Origin: Atrina japonica
Lineage: Eukaryota > Mollusca > Bivalvia > Pterioida > Pinnidae
Reading direction: 5' to 3'
Length of the DNA stretch: 64,000 nt
Assembly (NCBI GenBank): GCA_030159075.1
Contig: BROG01000445.1
Coordinates: 459,001-523,000 of the forward strand
Below, one piece after another: positions 48,374 through 59,099 of the stretch. Within the stretch, counting starts at the first letter, position 1, and every line of letters starts with the position of its first letter. The translations under genes were made by a program, and so were the position numbers. Under the pieces are notes generated by a model. The model was not told the origin of the DNA. It did not search any database and saw only the letters and a program-made list of their open reading frames with translations.

Positions 48374-49120
48374 TACGAAAGCCGACTGAGCTCATTTGGT
48401 AGATGATAAAAAAAATTAATCGCGTAACAAACGCGTTATAACGCGAAACAAGCGCGTAATAGCGTTATAGCGCGAAAAAGCATATATAAGTACCGGTCTG
48501 ACTACATTGGTAGAATAAAGCCATGGAATACGATAGTTTGAAACCATCAATATACAGTGGTGTAGCTGGGTTGAGAAAAGTTGGGGGAGAAGGCACAATC
48601 GTTCAAAATATTGAGAATGGGTTACAGGGGCGGATCCAGGAATTTTCAAAGAAGGGGCGTAACTTTTTTTTTAGGAGGGGGGGGATAAGACGCCATGCGC
48701 GTAAAATTGGTACGTTCTTTATGCAGTGCTGTAGGAAGCAAATAAAAAGGTGTTTTTAAAAGCGGTCTGAGGTAATTTCCGTGGAAACGCTGGGTAAAAT
48801 CAAAGAATTTTTTATGTCCCAACATAAATTCTCTGATTTTATCCAGCGTTTCCACAGAAATTAGGTTTGTTTATACTTTAAAAATTAAAATCTACCATTG
48901 TAGTCAGACTGGCACTTATATATGCTTTTTCGCGTTATTTCGCGCTTATTGTTTCGCGTTATAACGCGTTCTGTTTCGCGTTATAACGTGCTAGTTTCGC
49001 GTTATTACGCGCTAGTTTCGCGTTATAACGCGCTAGTTTCGCGTTATTACGCGCTAGTTTCGCGTTATTACGCGATTAATTTTTTTATCATCTACCAAAT
49101 GAGTTCAATCGGCTTTCGTA
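48374..49120. mobile_element. Large nested foldback with GCGTTATAACGC arms
   Basis: The left arm (48374-48517) starts TACGAAAGCCGACTGAGCTC and ends CTGACTACATTGGTAG. The right arm (48891-49120) is its inverted copy, expanded by about seven tandem TTTCGCGTTATAACGCGCTAG-like units, each itself nearly palindromic. A second inverted pair lies inside at 48776-48863 (TTTCCGTGGAAACGCTGG.TA against its complement). The core carries GGGGCGGATCCAGGA, a word also at 51459. No transposase is seen. Confidence 0.88.
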
Positions 49121-50059
49121 CAACAGAAATATTTTATAAATAAAATCACGAGATAATTTTATGAAATCCCGTGAAAGAGGGCCCAGCGGCATCATATGTC
49201 TAGGGAAAACATATGATATCATTTTAACAAATAAATTCAGTTTATTGTCATATTGTACATATTTAATTTACTGGGTGGGGCATGACAAATTATTTTGCTT
49301 ACAATTTTGCCATTTTCGTTTTATATTGTTAATAAATTTAATAAACACCAAACGGATGTCGAATACAAAGATTTAAAATAAAATTTGTCTTAATGTTTGC
49401 TCATATCAAAGAAATAAAATTCTAATTTAATAATAACTAATTCGAGTACAAAACGAAGGAGCTTAATATTCAGTTTTAATTTTTAAGTGTGTTAGTGTGT
49501 CAGTGTTTCGGTTTTTGATGGTCATGTTGAACGAAAACTCGGATTTCTTTGAAAATTGATTGAAAAACTATGACACATAAACCTTGACCGGGTCGTGCAA
49601 TAGAAAACTTCGAAGTGAAATTAAGTACAGCTGTTTTCTGCTTTTGTTGGGTAGGCAGTAAGTACATCACCTGTGGCGTTTTCACATCCATCTTGATAAT
49701 TGTCAGTTAAATCCTGCATATTGTGTTTCAGAAAATTTTATCTTGTTTTCTCTAATTTATCAAACAGCAGACCTAAGTGTCAAAAATTTGAATATTTAAT
49801 TTATATATAAGTCTTTTAGCTCGACACTAAATAAGATGAACCAGCGATATATAAAGCTAATATTAGCTTTATATATCGCTGGATGAACTAAAGCTAGTGC
49901 CCGTGTACCCATCATACTTCTCTGTGTCGTATTCTTTAGATTAAGTAAGTTTATACTTCAGATGTAAGAGAACGAAAATTTTTAATTGGAAACAACGTTC
50001 TCCAAATATATTCACGTGATTGTGTTTAAAATGTTTCCGCTCGTGATTACTCGAAATTA

Positions 50060-50063
<4 letters not shown>
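49121..50063. other. Gene-free stretch with a perfect palindrome
   Basis: No coding sequence supported. The palindrome at 49841-49882 is listed separately. Confidence 0.55.
49841..49882. repeat. Perfect 42-bp palindrome
   Basis: The half-site CCAGCGATATATAAAGCTAAT is followed directly by its exact reverse complement, with no loop. The word CAGCGATATA is shared with the hairpin at 44712-44756. Confidence 0.97.

Positions 50064-50150
<87 letters not shown>
50064..50150. repeat. (GA)n microsatellite, ~43 units
   Basis: Uninterrupted GA run. Confidence 0.98.
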
Positions 50151-50152
<2 letters not shown>

Positions 50153-50699
50153 AACAAATCATATGTACGCTAATCTACTCTTACACTATCGCCATCTGTA
50201 AATACTCATAAACAGCTGAACTACACAATTTCAGCTTTCAGTCCGTTTTTGATCGCCGGATAATTACAATAAGATTGCTAAGATGATCTCTAAAATAAAC
50301 TACATCCCGAAAGCTTGTATCATTTACAAGTTTTCAGATGGCTAAATCTATTCTAAGTGTATCTGACCTTTCGTTTGGCATGTCCCTGTATAAATATTGT
50401 GGCTTTAATATATATAATACTGCTCGGTTAGGTCAGTAGTACAGACACTAAATGACCACCCTTTAAATGTCATGTTACTCTGATTAATTATTCCTGAGTT
50501 GCCCGGAGAATAACAAGTCAGCTTAAACAAGAAATACGTGAAGGCTGTCGCTACGCTGTATTAGTTCTTTGTTATATCGTGTAAAAAATCATTACTTTTT
50601 GTGATAATATATAAAAAAAATTTCTATGCTAATACATGTAGCACATTTCATTATTTCATTTTTGTTTTATAGCAATATATATAAATTGTATGGTGGCTG

Positions 50700-51020
50700 G
50701 TTTAGGGCACGAAAATTAATTCATTCGTTACAACGAAAGAACGAAAGACCCCCCCCCCCAAAAAAAAAAAAACAAAAACAAAAAAACAACTCATTATAAG
50801 GAGATACTAAGTGATCAACTCTTTTTAACGAAATACTAAGTCGTTGTGAACGAAAAAAATATCTCATATATACAGAGGGTGTTCGTTTGTGTAGGTATGT
50901 TTCTAGACGTGTCTGCGATCTCTCTCTCTCCCTCTCTCTCTCTCTCATTCTTTCTTTCTATCTCTCTCCCTCTCTCTCATTCTTTCTTTTTATCTCTCTC
51001 TTCTCTCTCTCTCTCTGTTA
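50700..51020. repeat. Low-complexity block: C/A runs and CT-rich tract
   Basis: A C10-A13-like run at 50751-50772 and a CTCTCTC/TTCTTTC tract at 50918-51017. Open frames across it are simple-repeat artefacts. Near 50725-50850 are CGTTACAACGAAAG and CGTTGTGAACGAAA words. Confidence 0.85.
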
Positions 51021-51454
51021 ACGCACACTCATTGTTACAATTTGGTTGACAGATATATGGTGTAATATTTTGTCACTGTTGTTCTATTCATAGGTAGAAT
51101 TAATGCTGCTTTATACCTTAAGTCATAGGTATCAAATAACTTCAGTATTGCTATACATTTTATCTTCTTTTAAGAAATACTTGAATCGGCCGCTAATGTC
51201 CTCAAATTTTCAGTTTAACAATAAACCTGGCAATTTAACACTTTATCTGACAAATTAACTTGGTATTCCGACAAAATCGTCTAAATATTTCAATTATCGA
51301 GAAAATAATTTGACAAGTCGCCACAATCATTTGACAAAATAAATACGCGAGAAGTCAACATATACATAAAGTGCATTATCATGGCAGTTTTGCCCCACCA
51401 TACATAGATTTTCACGGGAACGTTTGCAAGAGCACGCAGACTAAACTGTTCTCT

Positions 51455-51780
51455 TCAGGGGCGGATCCAGGATTTCAAGTACGAGGCGCGCAAAAATTTT
51501 GGTAATCTGATATATGTCACAGTTTGCACGTTTTATAGAAAAAATAAAGGTTTTACACCTTTTTGCCAACTTATATCGGAGCGCACGTCCGCGGCATCCC
51601 CGAATCCAACCCTTTCGAAAAGTGTTTTTACTAAAATACATATCTATACTCAGACAGTTCTTTCAGACCCCAAAAAATGCGAGAAAAATAATCATTCATC
51701 AAAAACTCAGGTGGGATAGTGAAATTCCACCTCGGGGCCAAGATTAACAGTTAAGGATGAACCTGGTCATTAATTGTAAA
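51455..51780. repeat. Dispersed repeat fragment (GGGGCGGATCCAGGATTTC)
   Basis: Shares GGGGCGGATCCAGGA with 48629 and GTTTTATAGAAAAA.TAAAGG, TTACACC with 58120-58150. A related start TTGGATCCAGGATTTTT occurs at 57761. No frame conserved. Confidence 0.65.
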
Positions 51781-51973
51781 TCTTGTTCACTAGCTGGAAT
51801 TTCGCTAGTCCCACATTTCAACTTGAGGTCACACAAGCTGACACAATAGATTATTCTTATTAATCGTTTCAAATATCCGACGTGTAGTATAATCCAGGGT
51901 TGAAAAAAAACCGTTATAATGTCGTAATTTGTGGTGGGAAAAAGAAATGGAAATGTATTCTTTCATGTATGGA

Positions 51974-52232
51974 TGTTTTGTTTATTGTTCTTTCACTCAT
52001 ATGGAGACGTCAGCAAATGCCGGTGAAGGGCTTCAAATTTTGGCCTATGCTCGACACTTACGGCCATTAAGCAGCGAGGGTTCTTTAACGTGCCGACACC
52101 TACTGTGACACGGGACCTCGGTTTTTACTGCCTCATCCGAAGGAGAGGAAAGCAACCTACCGCCGGATGGACTCGAACTGACGACCTCAGGATCAAGAAT
52201 CTAGTGCGCTACCGACTGAGCCAGGCCGGCTC
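51974..52232 (-). mobile_element. SINE family 1 with 12-bp target duplication
   Basis: The reverse-oriented element runs from TTTATTG..CTTTCACTCATATGG to CCAGGCCGGCTC, including head and tail. Exact TTCATGTATGGA flanks lie at 51962-51973 and 52233-52244. Confidence 0.92.
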
Positions 52233-52244
52233 TTCATGTATGGA

Positions 52245-53268
52245 AGGAATGTCAATTGTCGACTTATTTCATGTAGCAGTTAATGCAAATGTTGATACAA
52301 TGACGAACATTTAGGATCATTGAACACTTATTTTAAAATCTGAATGTCAATTGAAATGGACATAATCTACCTATTTATCAATATATTACGGCTCCGCCCT
52401 TTTCTGGCGACGTTTCGTCAGCTGTTGAAATGATCATTACAAACAAATCTTTAATATTTTTATCACTTTCTGTCACTCGATTGATAACATAGAATTACAT
52501 TATATTGCATTCTGAAATGATAGATATGAAAATCGCATATTGGGTACAGAAAAAAACAATATCTACCGAGGCCGATAACTCCTGTCGAAAACGCATTATA
52601 ACGAGAAAATTAAGTCGTTTTAACAAGAAAGTTATCCCGTTATAACGAGATAAATTCAAATTACTTCCGTGTCCTAAACAATCTACCGTACATGTATTGT
52701 AGCTATAGGCAAGTACTGAAAAACAGTTTCGGACGTAATTTAGGACGAAAACAACTGTGGACGACGTGAGATAAGAATATCATTCAAAATGAACTGTAAG
52801 TCAGTAACCCTGGGATAGGCAAACGCAATTGTGCACCGTCATACTATAAATAAACCGAAAAATTTCGTTTGAACTTTTCAACTCTAGAATATAGGTAAAA
52901 GCCAGTCATTTCCCAAGTGGCCGACTGATTGCTGAAAATTCATTCAAATGAAATACATGTAATAAAAACGGGATTAAAACAATGAATTGTGAGCTTGCTG
53001 AAAGTTCGTTAAAAATGTCCACTACAACAACAAACCAGGTGTTGACAATAGCGAAATGCTCACTCGAGTTGTTACAATACTAAACATACATGACAGTGTA
53101 GTATTAGAATTTTCAAAATTTAGTAATAAATTTTAAAATACTAAATACAAAAACATGTATTTGTAATAATTATGGAAAAACGATTCTGTACAATACCACG
53201 GAAATTGGAAATGTTATGTTTTAAATCACCAATGAGTAGAACATATTGTTGAATAACACCATTGTAAA
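52245..53268. other. Gene-free stretch
   Basis: Nothing coding. CGTTATAACGAG-type words occur at 52592-52650. Confidence 0.5.
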
Positions 53269-54201
53269 CTATGTGCACTTTATTCATCACAAAACGGAGA
53301 TCAGTTGAATCACAGTGGTAAGAAATCGTATTTGTAAACAATTTCCCCTGGTCATTTCCGTGAAATATACAAAACTATTTTTTTTTATCAATTATCTAGC
53401 ATAGTCTTAGCTTAAGAGCTAGTATATTGAAAATTTACCAATATACATACATGTATATTGCATATTTTTTAGTTCTAGTGAGTCGGCCTGGCTCGGTCGG
53501 TAGAACGCTCGACTCTTGACCGTGAGTTGAAGACCATGGACCAGCTTGCGGCAGGTCGGTGTCCTGTCCTTCGAATGAGACAGTAAAAACCGAGGTCCCG
53601 TGTCAACTGTATGTGTAGGCACGTTATTAAAGATCCCTCACTGCCCAATGGCCGTAAGTGCCGAGCATAGGCCAAAATTTGAAGCCCTTCACGGGCATTT
53701 GGTGACGTCTCCATATTAAACTATTGCACTTTATTCATCACCAAATGGAGATCAGTTGAATCACAGTGGTAAGAAATCGTATTTGTAAACAATTTCCCCT
53801 GGTCATTTCCGTGAAATATGCAAAACTATTTTTTTTTATCAATTATCTAGCATAGTCTTAGCTTAAGAGCTAGTATATTGAAAATTTACCAATATACATA
53901 CATGTATATTGCATATTTTTTAGTTCTAGTGAGTCGGCCTGGCTCGGTCGGTAGAACGCTCGACTCTTGACCGTAAGTTGAAGACCATGGACCAGCCGGC
54001 GTCCTGTCCTTCGGATGAGACAGTAAAAACTGAGGTCCCGTGTCAACTGTAGATGTAGGCACGTTATTAAAGAGCCCTCACTGCCCAATGGCCGTAAGTG
54101 CCAAAATTTGAAGCCCTTCACGGGCATTTGCTGACGTCTCCATATGAGTGAAATATTCTTGAGTGGAATGTTAAACAGCAACAATAATCAAACAAACAAA
54201 C
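53269..54201. repeat. 451-bp tandem duplication carrying SINEs
   Basis: The block starting at CACTTTATTCATCAC (53276) recurs at 53727 with offset 451, including TAGCATAGTCTTAGCTTAAG and a plus-strand SINE family 1 (53481-53716 and 53932-54201). The first SINE is cut within CTCCATAT, while the second has the full AACAAACAAAC tail. The second SINE lacks a segment around the B box (ACCAGCCGGCGTCCTG). Confidence 0.92.
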
Positions 54202-54964
54202 TAATTTAGTTCAACTATTTGGGTCGGGGAGAGTAGTCTTTTAAAAACCGACCTGTTACCGTTCTAGTATTCTGATAAGTTGCGACATATCCGAGAAAAC
54301 GGGAGCGGTGAGAGATTGCTTTGGTAGTCACTGACATCATCAAACAGCTTTCAAATCAGTATTTGTTCTGAGTTTTTGGTCATGTTACATTTTACCGGTA
54401 CCACAAGGCCATGCAATGCCAGCCCGAATGCGACATAATGTTTCACTCCAAAATAAAAGTACATAACTGAAATATTTGGATTTGTTGATGAAATATATCA
54501 TTTTCAGTGTTTGAAAATTAACGAGTTAACAAGAAAAGGAAGTTAGCTTACTTTCAGTAATTACATTTTATTTACATGCAAACATGAACATTTTTGGTTA
54601 TGTTTATATATCTCAGTTTGGCAAATCACTTAATGTCTGTTCCGTATACGTGGAAAATACATAACAATTTGATGCTTATATCATGTTCTTCGTACTTGCA
54701 TCGTCACGTTATCAGAACAGAGAGTAATAGGAACAACATTGATAAATATTACACGGAACACAGATACTCAAAATTATGCTAAATTAATCCCATTAATACT
54801 AAGACTTCACGAATGTTTTGATATTTTGACGGTGAAATGCGGCATATTTCGTTGCCTCGTCACGTATACGTAATCAGAATAGAAATGATATGAACGAGAA
54901 TGATAAATATTAAACAGAACACAGATACACAAAATTATGCTAAAATAATCCCATTACTATGACG
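54202..54964. other. 3' flank of the P450 gene
   Basis: A minus-strand AATAAA near 54566 could end the P450 message. A ~65-bp direct repeat (GATAAATATTA.AC.GAACAC then AATTATGCTAAA) occurs at 54738-54785 and 54900-54945. Confidence 0.5.
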
Positions 54965-56467
54965 TCACGAACGTTTTGATATTTTAACGGTGAAATCCTG
55001 TGGTTTCAGCGTCAGTCCGTACTTGCTATCTACAACCGGTTCCTTTCCAGGAATAACATCAACTTTGAACCGCTGAAACATGGACGTGAAAAACATAAAC
55101 AACTCCATTCTAGCAAGCTGTTCCCCTGGACACTTCCTCCTTCCAGCGCCGAACGGAAGAAATTTTTCGACAGCAGTTCTGTCGACGCTTCCGTTTTCCT
55201 GTAGGAATCTGTATGGATCGAAGACGTGCGGTTCCGGGAAAATGGTCTCATCATAATTAATAGACCACAAATTTACGAAAACTAGCGAGGATTCCGGAAT
55301 AAAAAATCCGTTCAAGTAAGTATCTTTAGTTGTACTGTGCGGTAACGCAAAAGGGAAAATACAGGAATGGCGCATGGTTTCTATAATGCAGGCTTCCGTA
55401 AACGGAAGTGACGTAATGTCATCGAAAATAGGATATCGATCAAGACCCACCTTTTCTTTTATTTCAGCGTGTACTTTATCCTGGTAGGCCGGGTTTGTTG
55501 CCATAAACAGAACTGACCACTGGAGAGTACTCGATATTGTATCAAATCCAGCACCTATTAACTCCTGCACGGTGGTCAGTATATGTTCATCCGTGAGTCC
55601 GACACTCTGTTTGTCTTCGTCGCTTAGGTCCTTCGTGGCTTTAATCAACGCGTCCGTAACGTCTCTGATATTAGTCGAATCATAAGTCTCCAAATGTTCT
55701 TTTCGCTTTTTAAGACTAAACTGATTCATTGTCTCAAGAATACCTATGAACTGATTGAATGACCGCTTCATAAAATGCCTCATCCATGGCATAATATCTA
55801 CCGGGTTCCCTGCCCCGACGAACGCCATAAAATCATCATTATTCTTAACTAATTGCATAAAATCGTCGTCGTCCCTTCGGTACCGTTTTCCAAAACAAAG
55901 AGCACAGATTATATTCCCTACAGAAAGATAAATCTCGTTATGAGGATTAACCGCTTTACCATCCGTGTTGAGCAGGTTGTTTGTTAGAACTTCCGCTTCC
56001 TGAATAATTGCCTTTTCTATCGGACTATTCCTTTTATTGGAGAACACAGCGAGAGCATTTTGAGCGATCCGGCGATGCAGTTTCCATCGCGGTCCATAGT
56101 CTCCGAATCCCATACTTTTACCGTTTGCAATGAAATTAAATGAATAAAATTTCGGACGTCCGGCGAACTCCTCAGCCTGTTTGATCAAAGCTTCCTTTAC
56201 TGTCTTAAGTCCGTTTAAAACAATTGTCGGGTGGCTCCCCATTTTGATTTGGTAGACGTCGCCATACATTGCTCTAAGATCTGTCAAATATTTGTGAGGT
56301 TTCTTACCCAGACTTAGAAGGTTTCCGAAAACTGGCCAGGCAAAGGGACCCGGTGCCGTTGAAGAAACATTTTTCTGTCTCACAGCGTGGACAAGTATCA
56401 AAATGATCAATACAGCAAGCAAAAATACTGGTGTGATAGAGAAGTCACTTAAAATGGCTGGAACCAT
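54965..56467 (-). CDS. Cytochrome P450, clan 2, CYP1-like, single exon
   Basis: Complete 500-residue microsomal monooxygenase, the usual length. Visible in order: N-terminal membrane anchor (~11-28), Pro-rich hinge PGPFAWPVFGN (39-49), WKLHRR in the C-helix region, I-helix oxygen-binding AGFDT (306-310), K-helix ETMR (363-366), FDPYRF, and heme loop FGAGRRKCPGE with Cys446 as the iron ligand. The sequence around the I-helix and the insert before the heme loop (VDRTAVEKF) resemble CYP1 proteins, hence clan 2; CYP2 or CYP17-type remain possible. No intron interrupts it. The start ATG at 56467 has context AAACATGG and gives the anchor at once. The protein would sit on the ER membrane and take electrons from P450 reductase. 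The substrate is unknown. Confidence 0.95.
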   Translation of the reverse strand: MVPAILSDFSITPVFLLAVLIILILVHAVRQKNVSSTAPGPFAWPVFGNLLSLGKKPHKYLTDLRAMYGDVYQIKMGSHPTIVLNGLKTVKEALIKQAEEFAGRPKFYSFNFIANGKSMGFGDYGPRWKLHRRIAQNALAVFSNKRNSPIEKAIIQEAEVLTNNLLNTDGKAVNPHNEIYLSVGNIICALCFGKRYRRDDDDFMQLVKNNDDFMAFVGAGNPVDIMPWMRHFMKRSFNQFIGILETMNQFSLKKRKEHLETYDSTNIRDVTDALIKATKDLSDEDKQSVGLTDEHILTTVQELIGAGFDTISSTLQWSVLFMATNPAYQDKVHAEIKEKVGLDRYPIFDDITSLPFTEACIIETMRHSCIFPFALPHSTTKDTYLNGFFIPESSLVFVNLWSINYDETIFPEPHVFDPYRFLQENGSVDRTAVEKFLPFGAGRRKCPGEQLARMELFMFFTSMFQRFKVDVIPGKEPVVDSKYGLTLKPQDFTVKISKRS

Positions 56468-56591
56468 GTTTCACCAACTTTTGTCCTGTCCGGTTTGTTC
56501 TCGTTTTTTCAGTGATTTGACAACAGAATATTTTGTCACATAAAATGTTAAAGAAGTATAATTATCTTTCGTTGTTGAAAAAATTTCCGTA

Positions 56592-56813
56592 ATTATATAT
56601 TTACCCTACCGCTAAAACGAAAATCCAGGTAATGATATAAAACGAATCAATTTCTGTTTACCTCGGATTTTCTAATATCCACTTCAAGTGATTCACTCAG
56701 CTGGTCAGTAAAATTATGCCAAGGACAGTTGGATCCTTATGTAATTTACTGAATAGGCGGTGATAAATAGTCTGTATGACAGGTGCTCGCCGTAACAGTG
56801 TCTCAACACGCGA
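56592..56813 (-). promoter_or_regulatory. Possible P450 promoter elements
   Basis: On the minus strand a TATA-like AAATATATAATT lies at about 56592-56603, some 130 bp before the start codon. Further upstream, TCGCGTG at 56807-56813 fits the TNGCGTG core bound by AhR/ARNT in vertebrate CYP1 promoters. Both are short matches that could be chance. Confidence 0.3.
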
Positions 56814-58953
56814 CGCTACATTTGTAAAAGTAACCACAAAACTGTCAATCAAATAAGATATGTTGGTCTTGTAGCTGCGTGTGAGTTTGTGCGTTCGTTT
56901 GTTGCTTTCCCCCGCAAGTTATTAAGTTTAGCTACTTAACCATCGTACATATGATATTATTTCATCCCGTAGAGAGGTGATTGAAACTTCGCATCAAGTA
57001 TCTTAAACCAGTTACCACGTGATAGCGGTGTACCGAAGTTTGTTAGTTCAAGAAAGATTAAATCGGAACTTTCACCTTTTCGGTAAAAATGTCAAAATAC
57101 ACTATGAAAACTAAGAAAATACATTACTGGCGTACATAAGTAATCTTTCTTGGAGTGTGACTTTGGCGAAAAACTGCAAAAGCAAACAAATATAAAGTAA
57201 AAATTTTGAAATATCATTTGAATATTGTTTGTGCGTTGTTAAACATACTAAAAATTTCCCCTAGAAATGATAACAGATGTTCACAGGTATAGCTGAAAGG
57301 TTATTTATTTTACGTTTTGATTATGGCCACATGCCAGTGTAACTTAATAGGGTCATTTTCCGACATTCCAAGCATATTGTTATGAACACAGGGCTACTTT
57401 TTAAAAAGTCTGTTGTGATCTTAAATGTATGGAAACTCACATGTGTCACCTAAAAGGAAAAACAAGTAACAACAAACATGCCGTTATTACGATTATATAT
57501 TTCGTTATTACGACCTATTATTTTGTTATAACGATATTTATCGTTATTACAACTCAATATCTTCACGTATGACGGATGTCATTATCAGAATGTTTCTCGT
57601 TGTAACAACATAACTCAATCGTTTTTACGATTTAAAGCCGCGTCATGTAATTCAAGCGTAATTTTGGGGGAAAGTTTGTTACAGTCATGGACCGATAATG
57701 TTTCATAAAATAATCAAGCGAGAGTACGATTTAGCGTCGAAAACAGAGTACAAATCGGGTTTGGATCCAGGATTTTTTTAAAGGGTTTGAGTATTAACTT
57801 CTACAATAGCAGAAAATCGCGTATAGTACGTACAGTAAAGGACGAAACTGTGCATGCGATCCGTTTTCTTTTTATTGTTTTCATATGAATATTGATTATG
57901 CAATAAATATTTACAACAGTGGGGGATCTAGAATTGCTTTTGAAAGGTGGGTGTTTTTAGGCTGGTGACATAGAATTATACTAATTGTAATGCAATGCAT
58001 ACAACAACAAAAGCCGACTGGGGATTTAAAGTCTGAGTGGGTGTAAATTTAAAAATTATTCGCCGAACGGAGCGAGGAGCGCAAATTTGGGGGAATTTGT
58101 ATTTAATTTTCCGACCTTTTATAGAAAAATCAAAGGTTTCACACCTATTTTATGAACTTTAGGGGCACGCTCTCCCTGGTCACTGCACATAATCTTTTAA
58201 GTGTTTGATTAATTGTGATGCAATATTTCATTACCGGTCATGTTTTAAGCATCTAATAAAAACAATAATTTTTTTAAATTTTGAAACCAGTAGAAGCATT
58301 TTTCTGCTCTCAGACGCTTAGTGATCCGCTAGTAAATCACATTGATTACCCTTCTCAAAAGAAGTTTGGTTAAAAATTTTCAGATCTTAGCTGATAATAA
58401 CACAGGAGAATATCATATTCATTTTGATTAAAGGCAAATTTTGTTTACAAATAAATTGTCATATTCATACAAAAACTGTTTAGGACCTTAAAATGATCAA
58501 CTTGCAAAGATCTACTAATCAGTCAGTAAGGCGGAAATTGTCAGGTCGACCCTTATGGGAGTTATTTCCCCTTTTAAGTGGATTATTCATTTTTTTTTTT
58601 GGGGGGGGTTGCTGTTTTGGACATTATCTTGAAAAGTATAATAGACAGAGAGAAAGTACAATATATAGCACGCAAAGATCTATATAAAAGTCAAAATGTC
58701 GGAAATTGTCAATTTGACTCCCATGGGAGTTATTTCCCCTTTTATGTGACTTTTTCATTATTTTGGTTATTTTTTGACATTATCTTGAATAGAGAGAAAG
58801 TGAAAGAATAAAAAAATGTTTGGCACATTAGAATATTGACCCGTATAGCATTTCTATGGCCGGGTAAAAATTTCATGTTACACGACCGGGGAACGCATTT
58901 TTTTATCCCCAAACCTACACATTAATTGTAAATACTACAGAATATCTATACTA
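56814..58953. repeat. Gene-free stretch with dispersed repeat pieces
   Basis: A CGTTATTACGA-rich patch lies at 57480-57640. Repeat fragments at 57757-57800 and 58010-58200 (CGAACGGAGCGAGGAGCGCA) have a sibling at 59100-59180. A ~150-bp duplication at about 58540-58640 and 58690-58800 (GGGAGTTATTTCCCCTTTTA) is also present. No gene. Confidence 0.65.
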
Positions 58954-59034
58954 TATCAATCTCTTACACAGAGTTGTCGGTCCTTGCAATGTTGAGGAGT
59001 TCAAGGACCGACAACTCTGTGTAAGAGATTGATA
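58954..59034. repeat. Foldback with exact 33-bp arms
   Basis: Left arm TATCAATCTCTTACACAGAG continuing TTGTCGGTCCTTG (58954-58986); right arm 59002-59034 is its exact reverse complement; the loop is 15 bases. A third, diverged arm (CAAGGACCGACAACTGTATG) follows at about 59053. Confidence 0.96.
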
Positions 59035-59099
59035 CTGTATAAGACGAGAGTGCAAGGACCGACAACTGTATGTAAGACATTTATACCTCACCAGAGGTA

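Noticed and set aside
50721..51049. Frames rich in Arg/Glu or Ser/Leu repeats
   Set aside because: They are artefacts of GA/CT low-complexity tracts.
52090..52314. 74-codon plus frame (MPTPTVTRDLGFYCLIRRR)
   Set aside because: It is the antisense of SINE family 1; the same peptide pieces recur at 53475 and 53870.
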